From contig JNEU01001062.1 of assembly GCA_000697475.1 (NCBI GenBank), forward strand, positions 124,001-188,000: a stretch of 64,000 bases of DNA. Reading direction: 5' to 3'. Shown here in pieces: positions 23,901 through 35,331 of this stretch; position 1 is the stretch's first letter, and each line of letters opens with the position of its first letter. The notes under the pieces were generated by a model. That model saw only the letters and a list, made by a program, of their open reading frames with translations, was not told the DNA's origin and did not search any database. The DNA comes from Lichtheimia corymbifera B2541. Its lineage: Eukaryota > Mucoromycota > Mucoromycetes > Mucorales > Lichtheimiaceae. Made by a program: the position numbers and the translations under genes.

Positions 23901-25936
23901 ACCACCACACGACCCCCTTCGGTTTGCACAGTCATATCTATAGTGCAGTTGTTAGCTTGATATATAAGATGATAAAGCATATATCTCACCTCCATAGCCA
24001 ACGGTTGACAGGGTAACCATCACAAAATAGCTATGGCATGTTCAAGTTAATAGACAATCTCACCATTTCCTCGTGTCAAACCACTTACAGAGAGTCAAGG
24101 ATTGAATAATTGACGTTGGCAAAGGTGGCTTCACAAAACTGGAATGCAGCCATACCATTGTACAGTAATACCATCAGCGTGCAAATCAGGTGAATCAATT
24201 TACTTTTGAGTAAATCAACCGGCTTATCTATATAGGGTCAATAAGTACAAAATGGGCCGAATAGCAAAACAGCTTGGCGTCTCGCCACACACAAATACTA
24301 ACCTGTCATTTGGAGATTGGTTTTGATCTTCATTGCACTTTTAATCCGTAGCAGCAGCACCCAGCTGCGTAAAAAGTAGGGCACTATACATGGACCTATT
24401 GTCAGGTACATGCACTCACTCCATGACATCTCATTGGATCTTACCATAAAGCAGCTGACCATGCTCCATAAAATTCGATGACAAGAAAGGTACGGTGGTC
24501 ACCATTTCGATCAAAGAGCGGAAGCTGATAAGCACAGATATAGGGTGGCCCGTCATGAAAATGCCTAGAGAGATACATAAACATTCAATATGGGTTTCAT
24601 TGTTCCCCTTTTCTTTGTCCAACTTACGTATCAGGAACGACCCCAGGTTCCAAAATGTGAGCACCTGACAAAAGAACCTGCATTGGTCAAGCTAAATTAG
24701 CGCGCGTTATTTTTCCAAGGAGCCTGACAAACCATACCATAAATCATAAGATCGCCACTTGTACATCCATGGGGGTGTGAGATTCACATCAAATTCTTCC
24801 TTCATTTCAACGGTGTAGGCAAGGCAAAATAACAAATCGACTAAAAGGTCAATGTACACCTGTAATCACAAAGGGGTGTGTGTGAGTGAATATAAGGGGA
24901 GGGTGATGAGATAAAGATAGCTTACAAAGAGGACAATGGTTTCGTTGGCAAGTAGAATTGTGCGTATCCTGGAGACGATTGGATGCCAATGAAAGTAATG
25001 CCGCACATTATTGAATATGCTGGACGCCTCTGCCTTTTCGTCACTATGATAGAATATTGCATAGGATGATGAGTCTCTCAAGTCTATACTCTGATGGCAA
25101 TGATATTACCGTGCTGATTTGCGACTTTTTCGATATTTTGTGCGCACTGTACTGAAGTTTACATTGGAGCGTCGTTTGAACCACTGGTCAAGGGATCGTT
25201 GAGATGTAGCGGTAGCAATGACTTCGTCAGCTCTAAGTAACATGAATTAACATGATAATGAATAAGGAGATGATGTAATAGAGTCAATTTACTGTGGATC
25301 GAGAGCAGGTAATACAAGATCGGCTGTCGCAATACGAGAAAGGTCATCACCCTCCAAAAAGATCTCATCCGGATGGATTGGCTGATTCGTTTTTTCCGTT
25401 GTGCTGTTGCTGTCGCTATCGTAATTATCTTCTTGGTCGCTGCATGTTCTGCTACTGCTGTTGCTGCTATTGTTGTTGTTGTTGGATGAAGATGTTCCTT
25501 TTTCCTTCTTTTTACCCCGCATGATATTAGGTAAAAGCATCTGTGCCGAGGAGCCTGCATGATGGTGTCGATGCATACGTCGTCGTTTTCTTTCTGCAAG
25601 AGCTGCTTTTCTTCGACATGCTGCTGCTGCTGCCTCTTCACCATGGGTGCGCATGCCTGATTTCTCCACTTCACTACTATCGCGTGACGATGCCTCGTCC
25701 TCTTGCAAATGAGAGAATACATGGCGACGATGGTGCAAATGAGAAGGAGGGGCTGATGCTGGCGTTGAGTCGAGGACAGCTCCATATTGTTGGTTCACAA
25801 ACTGATCGTTTCCGGGCAATAAGCTTTCTTCGTCGCCCTTTTGTTTCCTGTTGCGACTGATATGCATTTCATATGGATTGAAGACAAAGGATGGTGGAGG
25901 AAGACGGGAGTGAAAGGGGAATAAAGAAGCTTGCAC
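20915..25936 (-). CDS. BK (Slo1)-type potassium channel with RCK gating ring
   Basis: A large many-exon gene on the minus strand. The N-terminal cytosolic region (25936 to about 25289) is disordered, with Asn/Ser/His runs. Voltage-sensor segments follow: [15 protein letters not shown] (S3-like, about 24510) and [19 protein letters not shown] (S4-like, about 24340). The pore has the K+ selectivity filter TVGYGD, the TVGYG codons at 23991-24005, with an intron inside the Asp codon. The RCK region includes [41 protein letters not shown] and, in the second [19 protein letters not shown], a BK hallmark. The C-terminal part ([20 protein letters not shown], about 21320) aligns with the region after the BK calcium bowl. 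The acidic calcium-bowl run is replaced by [10 protein letters not shown]. It is expected to be a tetrameric membrane K+ channel. Exact exon edges were not all resolved. Confidence 0.88.
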
Positions 25937-26205
25937 TACAAAGTTGCCAGCTGGATGTTGTTACTTATCGTCGTGGAGGAGAAGCAAATGAAAAAGAAAA
26001 AAAGAAAAAGAGAGAGAGAGAATGGCAATGAAAAATTGGCAGCATGTGGTACAAAGGATGAATGCCTCTCAAAAACCACATGCACGGAGCGCACTGCTGA
26101 CGTTGAATCCAGACCTTTACGCAGATTTGCTAATTCCGAGCCGGGTTCCCTTTTCTTTCTCACACTGAGCATTTTTCCTACGCTTCCCTTTGTACTTGTA
26201 CAATC

Positions 26206-28363
26206 ATGTTTGCTCCTCTATTACGGAGAACACGTTGCTTCTCGACACTCCAGGTATATTAAATTCTACCCATCCAGTTACTGGAACCCCCATGTGGACA
26301 CAAACAACAACAACAACAGTTATCTCCAATTCAGCTGGCTGATCAACGTATCTATGCATAACCCTTACTACACACACACACAGCTACCAAAGACCAACCC
26401 TATACAACAACAACAACCCCCTCCTCCTGCTGCTGCTGCTATCAAATCACCCCATTTGACAGATACTTTTGGGCGTACGCATAATTACTTGCGCATTTCA
26501 CTCACAGAACGGTGTAACTTGCGATGTAAGAGCTTGTTTTGAGGTTGTTTATCATTAGTACTAAAACTTTCATAGGTACCTATTGTATGCCAGAGGAAGG
26601 AGTACCATTGACACCGCATGATCAATTATTGTCCACGGATGAAATCTTGCATTTGGCGCGTTTGTTTGTGCAGCAAGGGGTGAACAAGATTCGATTGACG
26701 GGAGGTGAACCTACCGTACGCCCTGATCTCATTGATATTGTACGTGGGATCAGCGATCTAAGACCACAAGGACTCCAAAGCATCGGGATTACAACCAATG
26801 GTATCGCCCTTAAACGTAAACTTCCCTTGCTACGTGATGCAGGTCTTGATTCGCTTAATATCAGCTTGGATACCCTGGATCGCCACATGTTTGAAATCAT
26901 GACACGGCGACGAGGTGAGTCACACACACACACACAGCTTTATCTTGATTCTTATCTTTTTTGTGCATCCGACCTTGTCTCATCAGGCTTTGATAACGTG
27001 GTGGCTTCTATTGAACAAGCGGTTGATCTCGGATTCAAATCAGTCAAAATCAATTGCGTGGTGATGCGAGGGACCAATGATGATCAAGTCATGAATTTTG
27101 TGGCATTTACCAAAGACATGCCTGTCAGCGTCCGATTTATTGAATACATGCCATTTGATGGTATGCTATAGAGGGAGAAATGTTCCGTTGAATGGATGTG
27201 CTCACGTAATGATGATGATAGGTAATCGGTGGAACAAGGAAAAACTGGTGCCTTATCGTGAATTGATTGAACGCATCGAGAAACGCTTTGGAGGCTTACA
27301 TAAACTATCGGATGATCCAAATGATACTACCAAGGTAAAGAACAAAAAAAATGCTACCATGACAACAAGCTTACACTATAACTAGTCATACCAAGTGCCA
27401 GGTTATCAAGGCAAAGTTGGATTCATTACATCGATGACAGAACACTTTTGTGGCACGTGTAATCGATTACGGATCACAGCGGATGGAAGCATCAAAGCAT
27501 GTTTATTTGGAGCCACTGAAGTATCATTACGTGACATGCTACGACAACAAAATCAAAATGACGACCACCTTCTCCAAGCGATAGGCGCTGCTGTTCGTAA
27601 AAAGAAACGACAACACGCAGGTATGTTTGAGCTCGCCTCTCGAAAAAACCGGCCAATGATCCTTATTGGTGGATGAATGTGTGTGTGCCTTGTATATATG
27701 ATATACCATTTTCCTCTCTATCCATCCATCCATACACGCATCTCCTCCCTTGAATCCTCCTTTGTGTATTCCCAAATCCAACCATTGTATATAGTTGTAG
27801 CGGCCAACATCCCTGTGTTCAATAAACGATGGTATTCTACATCCTCGCGTGATAAAGGTGACGAAGCAAGATTGACCCACACGGACCCAGAAACCGGTGA
27901 AGCAAGAATGGTGTCAGTGACTGATAAGAAGGATACTCAACGTGAAGCACGTGCTATTGGCCATATATTACTCCCTCCTCAAACATTCCAATTACTGCAA
28001 GAGAATGCGTGTGAGACATCCAAAGGCAATGTATTGACAGTGGCTCAAATTGCTGGTATTCAAGCTGCCAAATCCACGAGTCAGCTGATCCCCTTATGCC
28101 ATCCACTCATGTTGGGATACATTGATGTCCGGTTAAGGCTGGCCAAAGGAGATCGCGTTGAATGTGAATCGGTTGTACGATGCAATGGCAAGACCGGGGT
28201 CGAAATGGAAGCATTAACGGCAACAAGCGTAGCATTGCTGACAGTCTATGATATGTGCAAGGCATCGTCCAAAAAGATGATTATTGATGGTATTCGTGTT
28301 GTCGCCAAATCAGGTGGTAAAAGTGGATCGTGGCAATGGTATCATGATGATATTGAACAATGA
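26206..28363 (+). CDS. Molybdenum cofactor biosynthesis MOCS1-like locus (MoaA + MoaC)
   Basis: The locus encodes both enzymes of cyclic pyranopterin monophosphate synthesis from GTP. Exon 1 (26206-26253) encodes [16 protein letters not shown], a mitochondrial presequence. The MoaA radical-SAM part has CNLRC|TYCMP (C-x3-C-x2-C, split by an intron before 26576), [18 protein letters not shown] and the C-terminal cluster [13 protein letters not shown]...CLFG. It ends LIGG with TGA at 27674-27676; the terminal Gly-Gly is essential in MOCS1A. The MoaC part (to 28363) has [21 protein letters not shown] and [11 protein letters not shown]. It lies in the same reading frame, directly after that stop. 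A GTATGT donor at 27621 and acceptor at 27794 would remove the Gly-Gly and stop and fuse the two in frame. The span covers both products. Confidence 0.93.
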
Positions 28364-28448
28364 AAACACTCTTTATTTGCAAGTATTGGCAGTGTGTGTG
28401 TGTGTGTGTTGTATATGTGTGTGTTGTGTACATTTACTCGTCGTCCAT

Positions 28449-29017
28449 TTACTTCTTCTCGTCACCAGTAGCACGGGCTATTATCAACCAATGTAAGCAT
28501 TCATATATATACATGGATCCATCATACTACTTGATACGTACTGTAGATGACCTGACGGTGGTGCTGAACGAGAGGCTTGATAAGACCTTGGGACTCGAGC
28601 TCACGAATAGCAATGCGGGCAAGAGAGCCGTTCAAGCGAAGACGATCGACCAACACGGATTGAGTGATGAGCTTGTAGGTGGGAACTTCCTTGAAGAGAC
28701 GTTCGTAGGTAGGCTTATCCAGGACAACCATGTTGTTGGCCTTGTCCTTGACCTTCTTGGCGGACCATTTCTATAATGCAGAGTATCCAATGAGTAAAAT
28801 GTTGGCGTTACAAGATGTGTAGCAACCTACCTTCTTAGCCTTCTTGCCTCCGGAAGAGGAGGATGGAACAGCCTGTTTACCCTAAATATAGCAAATATGC
28901 ATCAGATCACACGTTATCCAATCCATCCATCATAGATAGCCATCCATCCATCCATCAGTGTATTGAATAAACACTATAATAGACTCTATGGCGTGTGTGG
29001 TATGGTGAACTTACCAT
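28449..29017 (-). CDS. RPS25: 40S ribosomal protein eS25
   Basis: Four exons on the minus strand (29015-29017, 28831-28881, 28542-28770, 28449-28477) give exactly 103 residues. Exon 1 contributes only the ATG, immediately followed by GTAAG. Exon 2 encodes the Lys/Ser N-tail GKQAVPSSSSGGKKAKK. Exon 3 holds the winged-helix core: KWSAKKVKDKANN, YERLFKEVPTYKLIT, RLRLNGSLARIAIRELESQGLI, HHRQVIY. The last exon completes TRATGDEKK. eS25 is in the head of the 40S subunit and is needed for some IRES initiation. Its 3' end converges on MOCS1 with about 85 nt between the stop codons. Start codons isolated by an intron are common in fungal ribosomal-protein genes. Confidence 0.96.
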
Positions 29018-30587
29018 GATGAGTTTAGAAAGAGGGAATCAATTCTTTGGGCTCACTCAAACTACTTGGCACACACCCTCCCTCCTACGTCACATCGGAC
29101 TTGACAACCCGTATTCATTGGGTGAATAATCCCTATGCAACCAGCCATAGCAACCAGTCGCCCTTATAGTTTCGAGCTAAATAACAATAGCGCGTGCGGA
29201 AGCTACGATAAACTTATACCATTATCCTTGGCATTTGAGTAGTATGGCGTGTTGTGTGCTATGCTATTACGTCGCCATCATTTTAAAGTGTCAAGTAGAC
29301 TGATCTGTGCACCCTTTTCTTTCTTTACTCTGTGTGCTGGACTACTAATATGGCTAGAACTTCCATCGACATCTAGAAAAGAAAAGTCTAAAATCGAATC
29401 GCTTCTCGATCGATCCACGAAGGTGATCGATCGATTCTGGCACAACTGTATCTGAAACCTTTGTGGAGTTATTGGGTGAGAAGCATTTGGCAGGGGATTA
29501 TGTCCCACAGAATAGACGAACCAAAGGATTGGTGTCGATTAACAAAAATGGTTTTCGGCTGAAACCAACGAAGAATATAGAACCTTTGATGTGAAGGGGT
29601 AAACAATGCATGAATAATCGAGGCCTTGATTTAGAAACGTCATCCTTTACAGTGCCGACCAAGAAAATGCATCAAGGAAAAAAGGAGAATCAATCATGCT
29701 CCATCATAACGGCACGCACACACAACCCTCCCCCCAAATCGATGACGCATTTGCTAATGACAAAGCAGCATCATCCCGATTCCTGGGCACATCCACATGT
29801 AGCACATTGCTGGTTGGTGGTTGATGATGATGCTTTGAAAGATCGACATTAAACAAGTTGCTTTGCATGGTATGTCATATACGTCATTAGGTGGTATCTC
29901 TCACCCTTCCCTTTTCTCTTTCTACAACAGGCCCCCAACTACGCACATACCACGTAGTCAATGACATCGCATGTCGTCAATATCATCTGCACAAAACCTG
30001 TCAAAGAGAGAGCTGTACATGTCTGATGATCCAAACATCATTTCGGTTGTTTGACACATGCGCGTTGTATCGGCAAGATACACCGAGCGCATGCAAGGGT
30101 GGCACAAATATTGCTATCGGTTGCATGCCTCGATTTGGATAATGTTGTTTCCTTTTATAATTGGATGATGAACAACAACAAAGACGATGTACTGTATGTG
30201 TAAAGGTATATGTGATGAATGTTTGTCTATCATGCGGACACGTGTTACACGAAATGTCATTCCCCCCATCTCACAGACGCCCTCGTGTACCATACAACGT
30301 GAACAACATGCGTGTGAATGTAGTAGAAATCGTTGGCGGTGATCCATACACATAGATATGCAATAATATAAACACACTTCAAATGTAAACATCAATAGCA
30401 GCATTGTTGTTGGTATATTTGTTGTGGATGTTGTGAGTGTGGAAATGGAGGATGTTGGTATTTGCGGCTGGGGTAGTGATGGTGGTGGTGGAAGTAAGGG
30501 ACTCTTTACCTAAACTATATGAGATTAAATCGATTGTGTAATACATGGTTGTAGATATCAGAAAGAGGGGAAGGGGGAGAAAGCATT
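29018..30587. other. Intergenic region, about 1.6 kb
   Basis: No supported gene. The left end holds the eS25 promoter (minus). Frames at 29249-29455, 29610-29852 and 29891-30142 lack any domain or coding bias. A frame at 30161-30355 has a CxxC...CxxC pattern but no ATG at its start; it is discussed among the findings. The right end is the 3' flank of the forkhead gene. Confidence 0.45.
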
Positions 30588-31931
30588 CTAATTAATTATA
30601 TTATTAACGCGCATTAAGGATGGATTCATGTTGAGTGGGCTATCATTGAGATCAAACTTGAGATGAGGATGTTGATGGTGGGATGAAGGGTTCGTGGAAA
30701 GCATGGGTGTACTCATGCTGCTTGTGGTTGATGATTCAGGTGACATGGATACATCGCGTCGATTATCATTATGATGTTGTGGTTGGCCTACGACTCCTCC
30801 GTTTGGAATGGCACTAGTAGTAGTAGTAGCAGCCCTATTAGCGGTCGTATTGTTGGCGGTGTTGGTGGAAGCAGCATTACTCGTCGTATCAGCAGGAGGT
30901 GGAGCAACTTGCTGCTCCACAAGATTATCAAGATCAAAATCCAAATACTTTTGCTGTTGACGTCGCTCCTCCATCCATTGTTGCTGTTGCCAGTATTCAA
31001 GATTACCAAGAAATCCAGAGTCAATGATCTGACGACCAAAGTTGGTATGGCTCAGCTTGTCAATATCAACAGCCCAATAGCCACCTTTGCTTCCTTTACT
31101 ACGTGTTCCATCTTGTTGTACTCGAGGCAGCTTCATAAAGCAACGATTCAATGACAAATTATGCCGAATGGTGTTCTATAGTTGGCGTTTAGCACATGAG
31201 AATAACATGTAGTGCACACAGAACACTTGATCCTTCTAACCTACCTGCCATCCCGTTTCATTAGCTTCATACAGGTTTGGGTACCTTGTTTGAATCCACT
31301 CATATATCTCCCTGAGTGTGAGTCTTTGTTCGGGTGAAGTTAGGATAGCTTGTGCAATCAATGAAGCATATGAATGTGGTGGACGTCTTCTTTTTCGCAC
31401 AGGTCTACTGGAAGCTGCAGCAAGACCTGCCATAGATGTTGGTGGCGGAGGTGCTTGCTGCTGCTGCGTTGTATCCAACATGGAGGGTTGTTGTTGCTGT
31501 TGCTGTTGTTGCGGCAAGTAGGCGTGAGAATAAGCAGCTGCAGCTTGTGGGTAGTAATATTGTGCTGCAACAGCTGCTGCTGCTGCCGTAGTGGTTGAAT
31601 TAGCTTGTGGCATTGGTGCCGGTGCTTGTGTAGGCATTTGCTGATAATGTGGGTGATGCTGGTGTTGCTGGATATAGGATGGTGGTCCATGCTGTCTCAC
31701 ACGAAAGCCTCCGGTATCATAATAGTCTTGAAAATCGGCGTGTTGTTGATGTTGTTGAGGGGCATTGGCGTAAGTCTGTGGATAATCCAGCTTCCATGCA
31801 GGTGGAAACACCTTGTCGTCTTTGGGAATACCAGCATGATGCGATTGCGGTTGTTGCGCCATTTTCCACCCTGACAAATGGAACACGGCACCAAATTTAG
31901 TAAAGTCTGTTTCTTGTAAAGCACCCCCCAT
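30588..31931 (-). CDS. Forkhead (winged-helix) transcription factor
   Basis: Two exons on the minus strand, about 425 residues. The start at 31931 gives [10 protein letters not shown]; an in-frame ATG at 31862 (MAQQPQSHH) is a good alternative. The N-terminal half is Gln/His/Ala-rich with a poly-Gln run. The forkhead domain begins [20 protein letters not shown], then [15 protein letters not shown] and ANETGWQ. An in-phase intron (about 31177-31243) precedes [18 protein letters not shown] and GYWAVDI. The NxxRHxLS recognition helix is intact. The C-terminus is Gln/Asn/Thr/Ser-rich, probably an activation region. It is a nuclear DNA-binding regulator, and which forkhead subfamily cannot be settled by eye. 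It diverges from a bZIP gene across a 480-bp shared upstream region. Confidence 0.95.
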
Positions 31932-32412
31932 ACATCATCTATCGCCGACAACTTACACAGAAAAAAGAACAACAACGAAAAAATCGAAAAGAGAAGTGAT
32001 GTGCTCCAAGGCTTTGTAAGATGAAAATCTGCTTTTATACAGTGGGCAGTGGCATCGTTGATATCGAAACGGAAAATAAAGCGCTCAAGATGACCACGGT
32101 TACGGCAGGGTTGACAGGCTCGACGATGAGATGACCAAAGTGTGTATGTGCGTAGTGATATCATCTGCCAAAGGCGCGGGGTGTGTGGTGGTTGTGCGTA
32201 TGGTGTGAGCTACGAGGTTCTCCGATCAGACAACACGCTTCCAATTGTATTACATCATGAGATCGCCCGTGGCACTTTGGAGCTGAAACGAGCCATGTGA
32301 GTATATATATCTGCCCTTGTTCTGACACATTCTTGGTTGTTATCTACTCTTTCTCTTTACCATTGCCACATTTACTCACCCACACTTGTCCACGCTCATC
32401 CATACACGTACT
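31932..32412. promoter_or_regulatory. Shared upstream region of divergent forkhead and bZIP genes
   Basis: A 481-nt divergent spacer. TATATATA at about 32303-32310, about 105 nt before the bZIP ATG, could be a TATA element. ATTACATCATGAG near 32249 contains a CRE/AP-1-like half site that a bZIP factor might bind. The regulatory role is inferred from position only. Confidence 0.4.
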
Positions 32413-33367
32413 ATGAATACAGGTAAGGAGCTCAAGCAAAAACTTCCGGTACCGAGAGCACTCGGGAATAACTCTCCGTGTCTTTTGCGATTCACAGAAC
32501 AACCACCATCGACTATGGCTACCAACTTTGACTGGGAATGTGGTGGATGGCTTTCGGGAGCATCGTTGCTATACCCACCTCCTCTTACGCCACCATCCCA
32601 GCACCATACATCCTATCCAACATCATGCTTCCTTTCACCAGACACTACGACTGCTGGTGTTGTAGCTGAGAATTGCCCACCAACACCACCACAGCAGCCA
32701 ACAACATTGTTTCAAGGATTATGCCCCCCTGTTGCTATGAACAATAATACCACAGCTGCGAATGTTGCAGTAACATCACCCATGTCCGTACACCCTACAA
32801 TGGCGGCTCCTTCACCACAATCCAGAGAAGCCTCTCCCAAAAGCAGCTCAACCACATCATCGATCACTGGATCCAACCCTACTTCCACCGCAGGCCGAAA
32901 GCGTCGTTCATTGCATGAAGATGATGATCAAGATGATGACGAACAGCGTAAAAAGTTGCTTGAACGCAACAGATTGGCAGGTAAAGACCGCTCAACGCTT
33001 TTTGTAAATGCCGAAAATACTCACATGGGGGTTAACATTAGCATCCAAGTGCCGGCAAAAGAAAAAGCAATGGGTTCAAGATCTCGAGAACAAGTCTGAG
33101 CAAGTGACCAAAAAAAACCAAGAACTGCATAGCATGTTGGCTACTTTACGTGAAGAATGTTTGCAACTGCGCAACGAGCTTTTGGCACACGGCAATTGTG
33201 GTTGCTCCCTGGTCCAAACATATTTACGTCGATCATCAGCCGAGTTGACGTGCATGAATAACAGCAACAACAACAACAGCCGACACGAGCCCGCTACTGC
33301 TGCTGCAACTACAGTCGCCGACATGGTTCGGCAGCAACATCCAGTGCCATCCACAACCACAGCGTAA
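32413..33367 (+). CDS. bZIP transcription factor, ATF/CREB type
   Basis: Exons 32413-32980 and 33042-33367 join in phase to 297 residues. The intron lies inside the basic region, and splicing gives RKKLLERNRLAASKCRQKKK, an ATF/CREB basic region with the N-x-x-A-A-S-K-C-R core. The leucine zipper follows (WVQDLENKSEQVTKKNQEL, LATLREECLQLRNELL). The N-terminal 180 residues are Pro/Thr/Ser-rich, with an acidic DEDDDQDDDEQ just before the basic region. Such Atf1/Atf2-like factors act downstream of stress MAP kinases in fungi, an inference from the family only. The C-terminal tail is Asn/Ala/Thr-rich. It is divergently paired with the forkhead gene. Confidence 0.95.
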
Positions 33368-33800
33368 AAAAAAAAAAGTATTCCCACATGCTTGTTGTAG
33401 GCATATAGCATAGCCAATCACCCCATTTTCCTTTGCTCATACACTCTATCCATCCTTGTCATTTTCCATTTTTGTGATTCTTTTTTGCAAGGCTTCATTG
33501 CACATAGTTTTAGTCTCTTTCTTTTATCATCCCCCCTTTTTGCTCTTTAGCGTTTAGTATATAGCTGTCATATACATTTCATGGTTTCATTGTATAAAAA
33601 ATGCGTCACACTTTATTGCTCACATCATTAATGATGGTTACACGGCGCACAGATAGATTAAAATGTGTGAGAAGCTACGTAGCTGTGAGTCATCATGTGG
33701 GTTGCCAAAATCAACAACGCCCATTTTTGTTAGCTGAAACGCCCTTTTCCTCTCTTTCTCTCTCGTTCTCGTTTTCCCCTTTTTCTCTTTTCCGCCTTCA
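33368..33800. other. Intergenic region
   Basis: A 3' flank of the bZIP gene and upstream region of the APAH gene on the same strand. A long CT/T-rich pyrimidine tract (about 33750-33790) leads directly to the ATG at 33801. Nothing else is seen. Confidence 0.5.
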
Positions 33801-35204
33801 ATGGATGTCATTTACAGTGATGAATGCGCATTGCATTACCCGCCTTATGAGATAACACGTGGTCAAATCAAAAAGTATGCAGGTAAGATAAAAATAAACC
33901 CCTTCACTTTCTTCTTGATGACCATGGTGTGCTAAGGATAAGAAATCGTCATTATGCAACAACACCGAACGTCATAGAATCCCCTGCTCGGTTCCTGTCG
34001 ATCAAGACTAGCCTTCAAAGTCAACCAAACACATTCCATATGATTCCTCTCAAACAGATGGATGATTATACAATACAACAATCCTTGCATGAAGCGCATG
34101 AGTCCGATTATATCGAATTTTTAAAGACCATCTACCAAGATTGGGTGGCAGCTGGTGGTCCATCCGATGCAGCTATTGCCGAGACGTTTGCTCATCCAAA
34201 TCTAGTTGGACCCTTGGACCCTGCTCATTATAAGCAAATAGCATCAAACAATGTGCGTGGTAGACTTGGACTTTATAACTTTGATCTGTCGGTTGCATAT
34301 ACACAAGGTAGCATGATATGACCAAGGCGGGTCTCTTTTCTTACTTACATTGGACGTTGATTGATGATGGTGATGCTTAGATACATGGACATCGGTGTAT
34401 GCAGCCGCCCAAGTTGCAGTTGCAGCTGCCGATCGGCTAAAGTCTAAACAATCACACGCCGTCTATGCACTGTGCCGCCCACCTGGTCATCATGCCACCT
34501 GCAATGCTGCTGGAGGTAATGGTAACATGAAAAAAAAGGAAAGTCATCCATTGACACATGCATTGGGGATGGGGGTTGGATAGGATACTGCTTTATTAAT
34601 AATACAGCTGTGGCAACGCGATATCTGCAACAACGGGGTGACAACAATAATAATACCAAAGTGCTCATCGTTGATGTGGATTACCACCAGTGAGTCATTT
34701 TCTTAGTGTTCATTTATTACATATGAGTCATATTCGCTAATAGGCTTATGTAGTGGCAATGGCACTCAAGATATATTTTATGATGATCCATCCGTGATGT
34801 ATATATCATTGCATGGGTATCCTGGATATCCCTATTTCACTGGTTCATCAGAAGAACAAGGGCGCGGTGCTGGTCATGGCTATAACATCAATATTCCTTT
34901 GGACCCAGCCATTACCACGGATCAGAGCTACCTTGCTCAATTGCATAAGGTGTTGGAGGACCCCAAAGTCATTGAATTTGACCCTGATTATGTTGTGTGC
35001 TCACTTGGATTGGATACTTGGCATGAAGATCCCGTTGCTGGTATGCAAGGCATCCAGGATAAGAATACATATGATAAGATCGGATATGCTATTAAGCAAT
35101 ATGCAGGATCACGACCTGTTTTATTTGTACAAGAAGGTGGATGTCATATTGGATCACTAGGCGACCTTGTTTCGCGTGTACTGAAAGGATTCCTCCAAGA
35201 ATAA
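33801..35204 (+). CDS. Acetylpolyamine amidohydrolase / class II HDAC-like protein with altered catalytic Tyr
   Basis: Several exons, beginning 33801-33882 (MDVIYSDECALHYPPYEITRG), which matches the start of bacterial acetylpolyamine amidohydrolases. Later segments are ESPARFLSIKTSL, AHESDYIEFLKTIY, RGRLGLYNFDLS, YALCRPPGHHAT, CFINNTAVATRYL, VLIVDVDYHH|GNGTQDIFYDD, and SLGLDTWHEDPVAGM. The catalytic His pair (PPGHH) and the zinc ligands (D-x-H and the LDTWHEDP Asp) are present. The family's EGGY motif, whose Tyr polarises the acetyl carbonyl, reads EGGCH (Cys codon 35142-35144). The enzyme would deacetylate polyamines or proteins if active. The Tyr-to-Cys change predicts weak or altered chemistry. 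Introns interrupt at about 33883, 34307, 34516 and 34691. Confidence 0.9.
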
Positions 35205-35331
35205 TAAACGGGGATTTGAGCTTCCGAATGGTGATAGATGTGATACGTCCTTTGTACGGTATCTGTGTTTTCTTTTGGTTTCTTTCTTTCTCTCCTTCTC
35301 TCTCTCTCTCTTTCTCTCTTTGTCCAAAGCC

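Noticed and set aside
26369..26383. Short CA run considered as part of a CRISPR-like or structured repeat
   Set aside because: It is a simple microsatellite serving as an intron acceptor tract. No CRISPR array would be expected in a fungal nuclear genome and none is seen.
25931..26542. 203-residue plus-strand frame covering the MOCS1 upstream region
   Set aside because: Only its C-terminal part (from about 26384) is real MoaA sequence. The rest is 5' flank and intron 1, and the ATG at 26206 in another frame gives a proper mitochondrial presequence.
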